Position numbers and translations under genes: made by a program
Notes under the pieces: generated by a model
The model's database searches: none
Seen by the model: only the letters and a program-made list of their open reading frames with translations
What the model was told of the DNA's origin: nothing
From: Chlorocebus sabaeus
Taxonomy: Eukaryota; Chordata; Mammalia; Primates; Cercopithecidae
DNA: 64,000 bases
Reading direction: 5' to 3'
NCBI RefSeq assembly: GCF_047675955.1
Contig: NC_132912.1
Location: 18,760,500 to 18,824,499 of the forward strand
In this document: positions 24,040-34,539 of the stretch, piece after piece
Layout: each line of letters opens with the position of its first letter
Numbering within the stretch: position 1 is the stretch's first letter

Positions 24040-24290
24040 ATTTTTTAAAGTATGTTTTATGTAGGTGCGTGTAGGTATTTTTGTAGGTATAATGAATGCA
24101 TTAAACTGTTCATGGTTAAAATGTACAATTTGAAAAGCTTTGATGTGTATACATTTGCGAAATCATCACCACAATCTGGGTAATGAAAATATCCGTCACT
24201 CCAAAAGTTTCCTAGTGTTGCTTTGTAATCCTCCCTTCTGCTCCACTCCCCATCCCCAGATAATCACTGGTTTTGACTAATTACCACCAA
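24040..24290 (-). mobile_element. L1M 3' end fragment, minus orientation
   Basis: GAAATCATCACCACAATCTGG followed by CCCCATCCCCAGATAATCACTGG matches the reversed 3' portion of old L1M elements. Confidence 0.65.
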
Positions 24291-24620
24291 TTTTGTGGTT
24301 TAAAACAATTTAAAACAGTCTAAAATTAAGGTGCCAGCAGGGCTGTGTTTCTCCTCAAGGTTCAGGAGAAAATTCGTATCACCTTTTTCAGCTTTCAGAG
24401 GCTGTGTGCATTTCTCAGCTCATGGCCCCTTCCCCACATCACTCCACCATCTGACTTCTGTCAACACATCTCCTACCCATTGTGAGCATCCTATGCTTTT
24501 CTCATATTAAGGACCCTTGTGTTTCTAACTAGGATAATCCAGGATAACCTTCTCATCTTGAGGCCCTTATGCCACGTAAGGTAACACATTCACATGTCCT
24601 GGGGAATTCTACTTCATGTG
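24290..24620 (-). mobile_element. Old MLT-type LTR-like sequence (uncertain)
   Basis: GCCAGCAGGGCTGTG, AGGACCCTTGTG, GGATAATCCAGGATAACC and AAGGTAACACATTCACA are words shared with reversed MLT-family LTRs. Diverged; family not certain. Confidence 0.4.
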
Positions 24621-24664
24621 AGCTAAAAGAGCATCCTGAACAAAAACCTCGCATGCTGGCAGGT

Positions 24665-24912
24665 GGCTAATTGCGATCTTGGCTCACTGCAACCTCCGCT
24701 TCTCAGGCTTAAGTGGTCGTCCCACTGCAGCCTCCTGAGTAGCTGGGACCACAGGCATGTACCACTACACCCGGGTAATTTTTTGTACGTTTTGTAGAGA
24801 TGTAGTCCCACCATGTTGCCCAGGCTGGTCTTGAACTTTTGGACTCAAGCCATCTGCCCGCTTTGACCTCTCAAAGTGCTGGGTTTACAGGCGTGAGCCA
24901 CTGTGCCTGGCT
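24665..24912 (-). mobile_element. Partial Alu, minus orientation
   Basis: Lacks the right-arm tail. Begins near GCGATCTTGGCTCACTG and ends CTGTGCCTGGCTC. Confidence 0.85.
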
Positions 24913-25311
24913 CATACACTGATTCTTGATTTAACAAACCTTTCTTTGTTTAAAAGACCCTTCCTACTAAGAAAACAAATGTATACTCCTCAGCAAATTT
25001 GAATTTCCATCTCAAATTTCCCATCTGAGATTTTTGACCTGACATTTTTGTGAGGACTTGGAGACTTGATGATATTGCTATACTTGAGGATTCCTCTGCC
25101 ACCGAAACAAATGTAGTTTGAGTTCGATAATAACAATGAATCCTTGTCTTCCAAAATGGGATTGGCTATTTTATCGCTTCTTTCAAATTAATCACCTTAT
25201 TTTGGCAGATGACACTGTATAACTCAAGATACTTCATACTTGATAGGGATCATCTAATCTATTCTTTGACTCTTCTGAATTGCGATATTTTCGTATTCAT
25301 TAAAATTACAC

Positions 25312-25548
25312 TGCAACTCTCACTGCAACCTCTGCTTCCCGTGTTCAAGCAACTCTCGTGCCTCAACCTCCCAAGAAGATGGGATTACAGGCGTGCACCA
25401 ATTACAGGCTTCTTAAAAATATTTTTATTAGAGACGGGAAGTTCTCCATGTTGGCCAGGTTGGTCTCAAACTCCTGACCTCAGGTGATCTGCCCGCCTCA
25501 GCCTCCCCTAGTGCTGTGATTACAGGCGTGAGCCACCACGCCTGGCCC
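25312..25548 (-). mobile_element. Partial Alu, minus orientation
   Basis: Begins at CTCACTGCAACCTCTGC without poly(T); ends CCACCACGCCTGGCC. Confidence 0.85.
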
Positions 25549-26345
25549 AGATGCATGTGGTTCTAAAGCTGTTGACTACTGTGGAGAAAGGTTCAAGAAA
25601 CTTGAGCTCTGGCTTCATTTTCTCTTATTAAGAGAATGAAAGGGAAATGAAAGAATTTCCTCCAGATATGCTTTGCCTAAAAAGGAAGTTCAGGGGATGC
25701 ATAGGCATAATGGAAGTCACTTGGCTAGCAAAGGCAATTTATATTCAGAACAGGGACCCTGTGGCTCAGAAGAGGTGGAGAGAAAAGGCTTGGAGAAGGA
25801 TTTCACATTCTGAGGGAAATCTTAGCTATATGCCTGCCCGAGCTAAATAGGAACTCTAACTCCCTCGCCTATAAACAAAACAAAAACCAAAAACATGCAA
25901 ACAAGAACGTGGCTCCTTTTCAAACCTGTTTTTTCTTTCCTTGTCAAAGTTATAATTTCCTTTGAGAAAATTATAACTTACATGAAGTGCATGAAACAAT
26001 GTGCACAATTTAACAAATCAAAGTGAACATATGTCCCCACCACTTATTATTGTATCCAGTATTGCTTTCTGGAAATGGCTGGCTTCACGTGGTTGTAGTT
26101 ACCACCCTCATTCAAAAGTTCTTGAGACTATGTTCCATCTCTGAGAGTTTCCCAGGATGAGATTAGGGCTGTGGCTGATTCTCCCTTCAAAACCCACAGA
26201 ATGCCCCAGTGATAGTTATGCGTATGACTGTGGTAAGGAGAAATTTGATAGGGAAAAAGAGATGTTGATTTCCCATTCATCTGCTTTATTTCCTGGAGCC
26301 CGTGGCATACATGAAACCACCATTACAAAATAATAACCGAGACAG
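25549..26345. other. Intergenic, nothing recognised
   Basis: No repeat family or gene recognised. The frame 25647-25850 is short and unsupported. Confidence 0.4.
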
Positions 26346-26964
26346 TGAAAGAGATCTGACCTAACCGACTCCATCTTGCTTTTAACCTCCAAGCTGTCCT
26401 TGTTCATTCCTGGGAGCTGGCTGAACTAACTTTGGGAGGAACTCAGTTTACAGTTTGAAACAAAAACTGTAACAGCCCTTTCCCGAGACAAATCCCCTTC
26501 TTGGCTGGCGACTAGACTGCCTTTGTAGGACTAACACATTAGCCAAAAGATTAGAAATTATTGTTTAGGAGTCATGCAGCTGTAGGCTGCAAAATTCTAA
26601 ACCTCCCCAAATTGCTCCTGGGGATAACATCACTATTTTAAAAACTAAGACCAGTGTTTGAGATATTTTGTAGACCCTGCACTCAATGTATCAGCAGGCA
26701 CCTCCCAGATTGATAAACTGGCTCTTGTCTGTGGTCCTCACCCAGGAAGCTTCAACTCCCTGTGATTTCATCTTTGACCTGACCAGTCAGAACCCCTGAT
26801 TCACTGGCCCCCCCTACCCACCAAATTATCCTTAAAACTTCCAATCTCTGAATTGTCAGGCTGTGCGTGAATTACTCTTTCTCTATTGCAGTTCTCCTGT
26901 TTTGATAAGTCATCTCTGTCTAGGCAGCTAGCAAGGCGAATTCACCTGTTGGATGGTTATATAC
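26346..26964 (+). mobile_element. ERV1-type solo LTR (MER4/MER61-like)
   Basis: Starts TGAAAGAGATCTGACC and GACTCCATCTTGCTT and ends with TTTTGATAAGTCATCTCTG, TCTAGGCAGC and GGATGGTTATATACA. This order of words is typical of ERV1 LTRs of the MER4/MER61 group. No internal retroviral genes follow, so it is read as a solo LTR. Subfamily not assigned. Confidence 0.6.
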
Positions 26965-27489
26965 AGATTGTTCAGGTCTGAGTTAATAAGGAAAAGCAGA
27001 GAATTACAACAATTCGGCCCTGATAAATTTTACTGAATGGTGGAATCCTCAGTAGAGTTACAACTTCCAGTGACTCCAATGAATCCCACTCTGTAGACCG
27101 GCCCCTACGTTTCCAGATGAGACTCCTTTGATGATTACCTACTACTAAGACACATTTTGGTGCACCCTTTAATGGGAGAAACTAATATCCCTGCTTTTGA
27201 TGGGGAAGGGCCAATATGGATATGCGCCTATAAAAGTGAGAATAAAAAGGTTTTGTACTACAGATTCAAGAAAGGAAAAAGATTGTCTTTTTGCTGTAAT
27301 CCTTACAGGTAAGAACGACAGCCTCACATGAATGCATATGTCTCTGACAATCAGTGACAAGTCAGTGCTTCAGAAAGTCAGCCAGTCAGTGAATGATCGT
27401 GCTTCCACTTTGGGAGAATTTGATAAGGAGCTTGAAACTCTTCCAATTCCCTGTGTTCCATTCAAACCATATTTTTCCTCATAGAGACT
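26965..27489. other. Intergenic, nothing recognised
   Basis: No gene or assignable repeat. No retroviral gag/pol-like reading is visible after the LTR. Confidence 0.4.
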
Positions 27490-27497
27490 AACCCTTA

Positions 27498-27670
27498 GAG
27501 TGGTTCTCAAACAATGCTGTCAGCATCAACTAGGAACTTGTTAGAAATGCAAATTTTCAGATTGCATCCCAGAGTTTTTATATTAGAAACTCTCAAGGTA
27601 AGGGCCTAGAAATCTATTTCAACAAGCCCTCCAGATGAGTCCTATGCAGGTTAAAGCTTGAGAACCACTG
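27498..27670. mobile_element. MER5/MER20-type hAT-Charlie element
   Basis: A complete short element with terminal inverted repeats: GAGTGGTTCTCAAAC at the left, GCTTGAGAACCACTG at the right. About 173 bp, non-autonomous. Confidence 0.75.
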
Positions 27671-28021
27671 CCTTATAAACCCCACTCTTCCTTGCTTTGG
27701 AAGAAATATCTGTTTTAGATATTTACTGGTGGCCTTTTGCTTTAACAAAGTGAGACCATTATTATTTCTGCAGGAAAAGTCAACAGATGGACCGAACACA
27801 CTGTGCAGGGAGAAAGCTGGTGGAGGGGACAGGGTGCTGGTCATTAGTCACCGGGAAGAACCCTGAGAAAGGAAAAGAAGGGTTCCTCGGCTGAACATTG
27901 ATTGGAAATTCAGATAGAATACGTCAACATTAGCCACAGCAACCCAAGCTTGCTGGACTTACAGTAGGAAAAAGAGCCTACAAACTCCAATCTGAGAGCC
28001 TGGAAAATGGCAATATCCAGC

Positions 28022-28314
28022 TTTATTTTATTTTTTTTTTAGACAGAGCCTCACTCTGTCACCCAGGCTGGAGTGCAGTGGTACCATCTCAGCTCATTGC
28101 AATCTCCACCTCCCGGGTTCAAGCAATTCCCCTGCCTCAGCCTCCCGAGTAGCTGGGATCACAGGCATGAGCTACTATGCCTGGCTAATTTTTGTATTTT
28201 TTGGTAGAAATGGGTTTTCACCATGTTGTCTCAAACTCCCGACCTCAAGTGATCCACCCACCTCGGCCTCCCAAAGTACTGGGATTACGGGTGTGACCCA
28301 CCACGCCTGGACTA
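28022..28314 (-). mobile_element. Alu, minus orientation
   Basis: Poly(T), body from GACAGAGCCTCACTCTGTC to CCACCACGCCTGGAC, inserted at the edge of the L1M fragment that follows. Confidence 0.9.
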
Positions 28315-28830
28315 AAATAGGCTTTATCCTTTAGATTCACGGAAACATTGAGCAGAAAGTATAAAGAGTACCCATATACCACCTGCCATTCCTTCCCACC
28401 CCACACAGCCTCCCTTACTATCAACATCCTGCACCACAGTGGTGCATTTGTTATGACTGAAGAACCTACAGGACACATCATCATCACCCAAAGTCCATAG
28501 GGTTTTCTCTTAGTATTGTAGATCCTATGGGGTTTGACGCATGCATAATAACATACGCCCCCATTATAATATCATACAGAATACTTTCACTGTTCTAAAA
28601 TCCCTCTGCTCTGCCTGTTCATCCTTCCCTTCCACCTAACCCCTGGCAGCCACTGATCTTTTTGCTGTCTCCGCAATTTTGCCTTTTTGAGAATGTCATA
28701 TAGTTAGAATCACATAGTATGTAGCCTTTTCAGATTGGCTTCGTTCATGGTAATATGCATCTAAACTTCCTGCAGGTCTTCTCATTGCTTGACAGCTCTT
28801 TTTGTTTTCTTTCCCCAAATTAACTTTTCA
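28315..28830 (-). mobile_element. L1M 3' UTR fragment, minus orientation
   Basis: AACATTGAGCAGAAAGTA, CATCATCACCCAAAGTCCATAG, CTGGCAGCCACTGATC and CAGATTGGCTTCGTTC are shared with the L1M copy at 49.0-49.9 kb. Confidence 0.8.
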
Positions 28831-28983
28831 TTCTATTTGTGAGTTTTTAAGTTGAAGGGTAATATAGGTACAGGAAAGTGCACATTCCAGAAGTGGACAG
28901 TTCAGGAATTTTCACAGATTCAAACTATGCATGTCAGCAGCACACTGATCAAGAAAGAGAACAGGAGAACAAGCCAGGTGGCT

Positions 28984-29130
28984 TGTGCAACAACCTGGTG
29001 GTTCATGCTTGTAATCCCAGCACTCTGGGAGGCTGAAGTGGGAGGATTGCCTGATCCCAGGAGTTTGAGACCAACCTAGGCAACATAGTGAGACTCCATC
29101 TCCACAAGAAATAAACAAATAAAACAACAC
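28984..29130 (+). mobile_element. Alu left monomer, plus orientation
   Basis: CTGGTGGTTCATGCTTGTAATCC to GAGACTCCATCTCCAC, then an A-rich tail AATAAACAAATAAAAC. It abuts a reversed Alu fragment. Confidence 0.75.
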
Positions 29131-29273
29131 CCGGCTAATTTGTATGTGTTTTTAGTAGAGATGGGGTTTCACCATGTTGGCCAGGCTGGTCTCAAACTAC
29201 TGATCTCAGGTGATCCGCCGCCTCGGCCTCCCAAAGTGCTGGGATTACAGGCGTGAGCCACCACCCCCGGCTG
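29131..29273 (-). mobile_element. Alu 5' half, minus orientation
   Basis: Starts abruptly at ACCCGGCTAATTTGTATG, with no right arm or poly(T), and ends CCACCACCCCCGGC. Confidence 0.8.
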
Positions 29274-29470
29274 ACATAGATTATTCTTAATGTTCCTTTC
29301 TGTTATGAAGTCATTTGATTATACAGGATGCCCTTTGTTCCTGATTTTTAAAAATTTATATATGTAATATGCTCTGAAAATCAAATACAATGTACCTGTA
29401 ACAGATATATTGCAGTTTATAATATTGTTTAACAGTAGGTATATATTAGCTAAGAAAATTTTAAAATGTG

Positions 29471-29776
29471 GGCCAGGTATGGTGGCTCATGTCTGTAATC
29501 CCAGCACTTTGGGAGGTTGAGGCAGGCGGATCACCTGAGGTTAGGAGTTTGAGACCAACCTGGCCAACATGGTGAAACCCCGTCTCTACCAAAAATACAA
29601 AAATTAGCCGGGGAATGATGGTGCGCGCCTGTAGTCCCAGCTACTCGGGCGACTGAGGCAGGAGAATTGCTTGAACCTGGGAGGCGGAGGTTGCAGTGAG
29701 CCAAGATTGCACCACTGCACTCCAGCATGGGCAGCAGAGCCAGAATCCATCTGAAAAAAAAAAGAAAAAGAAAAAA
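29471..29776 (+). mobile_element. Alu (S-like), plus orientation
   Basis: GGGCCAGGTATGGTGGCTCA head to an A-rich tail. AAATTTTAAAATG on the left and AAATTTTAATATG on the right form the duplication. Confidence 0.92.
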
Positions 29777-29882
29777 TTTTAATATGGTATTGGAAATCTA
29801 CAATGTAAACAATCACAAAAAGATAGTTTAAGCTGAAGCATTAGCAATAAAATATGTAAATCAGTAAGTAAGAGGCTTTGGG

Positions 29883-30058
29883 GTTTGTTTTCCTTCTCAT
29901 CCTTTCTCTCTCCTCTTTCTCCTCTTTCTTATTTCCTTCCTCCTCATTCTTCTCTTTCCTCTTCTTTCGTTTCCTACTTCTCCTCTTCTTCCCTCTGCCC
30001 TCTTCTTCCTCCTCTTCCTTCTCATCATTCTCTTTCTCTCTCCTGCCTTCTCCTTTTT
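29883..30058 (+). repeat. Polypyrimidine (CT-rich) tract
   Basis: About 175 nt of almost pure C/T built from CTT, CTC and TTCC words without a fixed unit. It gives serine/phenylalanine/proline-only open frames that are not genes. Confidence 0.9.
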
Positions 30059-30137
30059 ACTATTCCCTAGTGCTGGCAGTCAGTAAGCCCATGTCACGGA
30101 ATAAGTTAAGGAATGTCTTTCTTGTTCTTTTTTGCCT

Positions 30138-30419
30138 TGTTCAGAGTCTCACTCTGTCACCCAGGCTGGAGTGCAGTGGCGTGAACTTGGCTCACTGCAA
30201 TCTCCGTCTCCCGGGTTGAAGCCAATCTCCTGCCTCAGCCTCACAAGTAGCTAGGTTTACAGGCATGTGCCACCACACCAGACTAATTTTTGTATTTTTG
30301 GTAGAGGTGGTGTTTTACCATGTTGGCCAGGCTGGTCCTGACCTCCTGACCTCAAGTGATCTGCCTGCCTCAGCCTCCCAAAGTGTTGGGATTACAGGCG
30401 TGAGCCACCGCACCTGGCC
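30138..30419 (-). mobile_element. Alu, minus orientation
   Basis: CAGAGTCTCACTCTGTCACC to CCGCACCTGGCC. Confidence 0.9.
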
Positions 30420-30488
30420 GACCTTGTTCTTCTTGATCTTCTTGTTCTTCTTGACCTTCTTGTTCTTCTCCTTCTCTCTCTCTTTTTT
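30420..30488 (+). repeat. Short imperfect (TTCTTG)-type repeat
   Basis: CTTGTTCTTCTTGAT/CTTCTTGTTCTTCTTGA units followed by CT dinucleotides, next to the preceding Alu. Confidence 0.75.
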
Positions 30489-31860
30489 TGTTTATTTGTT
30501 ATTTAATAAAGAACTCCACAGGAGTTTAAATGTGAATGTAACTTAAATGTGAATCAGAAGAGGAAGATAGGTGAATGCTGTTTTTTAAAAAGTGCTTTCT
30601 GAAATACTATTTTCTTCTCTTTGATAAAATCTGATTTGGTGGCATAGAAAAAAAATACAGCCTCTCACAACTCCTCCTTTCTCATTTTAAGCAGAATATT
30701 TCTTATAATTTTAAGCTTCAGGGGCCATTAAGAGGTAAACTGGTTTTCTAGATATTGTGTTTCCTCTAGATGGCAGAATAGGATTTTGGTTTGCACTGTT
30801 GAAGCCTCTTGGCTGGTTAACAGAACATTTCCTATTACAGAAGGTTTTTAGTTATTTGGTAACTGAATATATATTTAAAATTTTCTTTGTACAGACAACA
30901 GCTGGCCAGCCTAAAATCACAGGAAGAATAGGCCTAGGTATACAAATGATAAATCTAAATAATACATTTTTTAAAAAAATTCAGAATGTTTGATAATCAA
31001 AGCTATGCTATCTTGAGTACATCGCTAATTACTTTGCCAAAATAGAGATCCCACTAGACTGGCTTTAATGGGTAGATGAGACTCGTTAACTGACATTTAT
31101 TATTGCTACCCAATGAATGTTGCTGGAGTCCTTGAAAATTACCCTCGTATTTGGTGAAATACGCTATTGCATTTACTTTCATGTTGCAAATGTGTTTACT
31201 GGTGAAATACACTGTCACATTTGCCTTTAGGTTGCAAATTTGTTTACTACCACATTTTTTCCCCATAGAAATTTCAAAAATAAACTTTTTGAGAGTTTAC
31301 TTCAAATAGACTAGAATAGACTTGGCTTAGTTATTAAGAAATTTGAATTCATTGTATCTGAAAGATGGAATTCAAATCAGGTCCCTTAACAATCATTATT
31401 TATTTATAAGAGTTTATCATATTATGCAGTGTTGTCTTTGAATACAATTGCTATTGGGGATCTATTAGTTTCCTTCCATTTCTCAATAACCTGTTTCTAC
31501 CGGAAAATGAATTTTCCACATAACAGACACTCTAGAAATACTTATGAATTAGAACTGATTTGAATACAGGTCACATTCCCAACTTTGATCTGAAACATCT
31601 AAGGAGATACACTCAAGGGTTGAAACTTCATCTTTCTTTTTAAAAGGGATCATCTTTTCCCCACAAAGAGCCTGCATGACATGCCTCCCAAATGAAGATC
31701 ACTCTTTATCTACTCGTACAGGGATGAAGTAACAAAGACTGATTTCTGAATTTTAGATTTACCGTATTGAGATCTGAGGTCTGTGTGTTTTGTTTTAGCA
31801 ACAGAGCAAGGTAATGATTTGTGATTTCTCACTCTGATAATTTTGCCTATGAGTGATTGA
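30489..31860. other. Intergenic, AT-rich, nothing recognised
   Basis: No gene. The frames at 30757-30993 and 31054-31266 are short and not recognisable. At 31150-31250 the words GTGAAATACRCT and GTTGCAAATKTGTTTACT occur twice about 55-60 nt apart, a decayed local duplication. Confidence 0.45.
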
Positions 31861-31944
31861 TATAGCCATGTGCTGCAAACCATGGTCTGGTCAGCAAAGG
31901 ACTGCATATACGATTATGGTCCTGTAAGATTATAATGGAGCAGG

Positions 31945-32240
31945 CTGGGCACTGTAGCTCACACCTGTATTCCCAGCACTTTGGGAGGCCGAGGCGGGTG
32001 GATCACCTGAGGTCAGGAGTTTGAGACCAGCCTGGTCAACATGGTGAAACCCCATCTCCACTAAATATACAAAAATTATCCAGGCATGGTGGCACGTGCC
32101 TGTAATCCCAGCTACTCGTGAAGCTGAGGCAGGAGAACCACTTGAACCTGGGAAGTTTAGGTTGCCGTGAGCCAAGATGGCGCCACTGCTCTCCAGCCTG
32201 GGTGACAGAATGAGACACTATCTCAAAAGAAAAAAAAAAA
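31945..32240 (+). mobile_element. Alu, plus orientation, inside the Tigger-like element
   Basis: GGCTGGGCACTGTAGCTCA head, A-rich tail. The transposon word ATAATGGAGC is duplicated on both sides. Confidence 0.92.
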
Positions 32241-32732
32241 AGTATAATGGAGCTAAAAAATTACTGTTGCCTAGTGACATTGTAACCATCATAATGTTAC
32301 AGCACAAAGCATTGCTCACAGGTTTGTAGCGAAGATGGTATAAAGAAACCTGCACTTCCAGTCATATAAAAGTAAAGCTCATATAATTACATAGAGTACA
32401 TACTGCATGATAATGATAATAAACAACTATATTACTACTTCTTGTATCTACTATAATATAGTTTTTATTGTTATTTGAGAGTGTACTCCTTCTATTGATT
32501 TTAAAAAGTTAACTGTAAAACAGTCTTAGGCAAGTGTTTCAGGAGATATTCCAGGAGAAGGCATTGCTATCATAGGAGATGACAGCTCCGTCCATGTTAT
32601 TGCCCCTGAAGACCTTCCAGTGGGATGAAATAGGAAGCTGGAAGACAGTGATATTGATGATCCTGACCATGCATAGGCTAATATGCTTGTTTGTGTCTCG
32701 GTTTCTAATAAAAACATTTTAAAAACCAAACA

Positions 32733-33058
32733 ATAGGCCAGGCGTGGTGGCTCACACCTGTAATCCCAGTCCTTTGGGAGGTGGACGGATCACTTGAGGT
32801 CAGGTGTTTGAGACCAGTCTGGCCAACATGGTGAAACCCTATCTCTACCAAAAAAAAAAAAAAAAAAAAACCCAAAAATACAAAAGTTAGCCAGGTGTGG
32901 TGGTGCAAGCCTGTAATCCCAGCTACTCGGGAGGCTGAGGCAGGAGAATCACTTGAACCCAGGAGGCAGAGGTTGCAGTGAGCCGAGATTGCACCACTGC
33001 ACTCCCACCTGGGTGACAGAGAGAGACTTCGTCTCAAAAAGAAAGAAAAGAAAGAAAA
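32733..33058 (+). mobile_element. Alu, plus orientation, inside the Tigger-like element
   Basis: GGCCAGGCGTGGTGGCTCA head. A poly(A) of about 20 replaces the middle A-rich linker, and the tail is (GAAA)n. Confidence 0.92.
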
Positions 33059-33450
33059 AAATAAAATAAAATGAATTTAAAATAGGAAAAAAAGCTTATA
33101 GAATAAGGATATATAGACAGAAAATAGTTTTGTACAGCTGTAGAATGTTTGTGTATTATAAAAGAGGCAAAAATTAACAATACTGAAAAGTTTATAAAGT
33201 AAAAAAGTTAAAGTAAGCTAAGGTAAATTTATCATTAAATTTTTAAAAAATAAATTCAGTGTAATGTAAGTTTACAGTATTTTTAAAGTCTACAGTAGTG
33301 TATAGTAATGTCCTAGGCCTTCACATTCATTCACTGCTCATTCATTGACTCACCCAGGGCAGTCTCCAGTGCTGCAAGCTCCATTCATGGTAAGGGCCCT
33401 ATGTGGGTGTACCATTTTTCATCTTTTATACTATGTTTTTGCTGTACCTT

Positions 33451-33646
33451 TCCTTCCTTCCTTCCTTCCTTCCTTCCTTCCTTCCTTCCTTCCTTCCTTC
33501 CTTCCTTCCTTCCTTCCTTCCTTCCTTCTTTCCTTCCTTCCTTTCTTTTCTTTCTTCTTTCTTTTTTTCTTTCTTTTATCTTTCTTTCCTCTTTCTTTCT
33601 TTCCTTCTTTCTCTCTTTCTCTGTTTATTTCTTTTCTCTTTTTACT
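33451..33646 (+). repeat. (TTCC)n / CTTT polypyrimidine microsatellite
   Basis: About twenty near-perfect TTCC units (33451-33533), then degenerate CTTT/CTTTT to the Alu poly(T). It derives from an Alu tail. It encodes FLPSFLPS-type artefact frames. Confidence 0.92.
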
Positions 33647-33919
33647 TTTTTTTTTTTTTTCCAGGGTCTCGCTCTGTCACCCAGCCTGGAGTGTTGCAAC
33701 CTCCCCCTCCTGGACTCAAGCAATTCTCCTTCCTCAACCTTGCGAGCCGATGGGATTACAGGCGCACGCCATCACACCCAGCTAATTTTTGTATTTTTAG
33801 TGGAGATGGGGTTTCACCATATTGGATGCAGTCTGGTCTCAAACTCCTGACGTCAGGTGATCCACCCGCCTCAGCCTCCCAAAGTGCTGCGATTACAGAT
33901 GTGAGCCACCGTACCTGCC
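33647..33919 (-). mobile_element. Alu, minus orientation
   Basis: CAGGGTCTCGCTCTGTCACC to GCCACCGTACCTGCC; the outer of two stacked Alus. Confidence 0.9.
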
Positions 33920-33937
33920 TCCACCCCCACCCCCTGA

Positions 33938-34240
33938 CTTTTTTTTTTCTTTTGAGGCAGAGTCTCCCTCTGTTGCCCAGATTGGAGGCAGTGGCATGAT
34001 CTCGGCTCATGGCTCACTGCAACCTCCACCTCCTGGGTTCAACCGATTCTTCTGCCTCAGCCTCCTGAGTAGGTGGGATCACAGGCACGCACGACCACAC
34101 CTGGCTAATTTTTGTATTTTTAGTAGAGACAGGGTTTCATCATATTGGTCAGGCTGGTCTCCAACTCCTAACCTCGTGATCCGCCCACCTTGGCCTCCCA
34201 AAGTGCTAGGATTACATGCACGAGCCATCGCACCTGGCCG
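33938..34240 (-). mobile_element. Alu, minus orientation
   Basis: Poly(T), GAGGCAGAGTCTCCCTCTG to ATCGCACCTGGCC. Its right edge abuts TGCTGTACCTT, which is repeated at 33440-33450 on the far side of the microsatellite. Confidence 0.92.
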
Positions 34241-34539
34241 TGCTGTACCTTGTCTATGTTTAGATATGTTTACATACACAAATACTTACCATCGTATTAC
34301 AATTGCCTACAATATTCAGCACAGTCACATGCTGTACTGCTTTATAGCCTAGGGGCAATAGGCTATACCATACAGCCTAGGTGTGTAGTAGGCTAGACCC
34401 TCTAGGTTTGTGAAAGTACACTCTATGGTGTTCACACAATAACAAAATCACCTAAGGGCAGATTTCTCAGAATGTATCCCTGTCATTAAGTGACACATGA
34501 CTGTATAAGCAACAATGACATATGTCATCTAGAGTACTG

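Larger units (their letters stand above)
31863..34503. mobile_element. TcMar-Tigger-like DNA transposon, split by Alus
   Basis: Ends TAGCCATGTG at the left and CACATGACTG at the right are inverted repeats inside TA dinucleotides (31861-31862 and 34504-34505), as expected for Tc1/mariner-type elements. Transposon pieces are 31863-31944, 32241-32732, 33056-33450 and 34252-34503, about 1.2 kb in total. Around 32535-32680 one frame still reads like the acidic end of a transposase (SGDIPGEGIAIIGDDSSVH, then EDSDIDDPDH) but is broken by a TGA. Fossil and non-functional. Confidence 0.75.

Noticed and set aside
33451..33533. Regularly spaced short repeats as a possible CRISPR-like array
   Set aside because: Pure 4-bp microsatellite without spacers, in a primate genome.
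33345..33999. Frames rich in FLPSFLPS
   Set aside because: Direct translation of the (TTCC)n microsatellite joined to an Alu.
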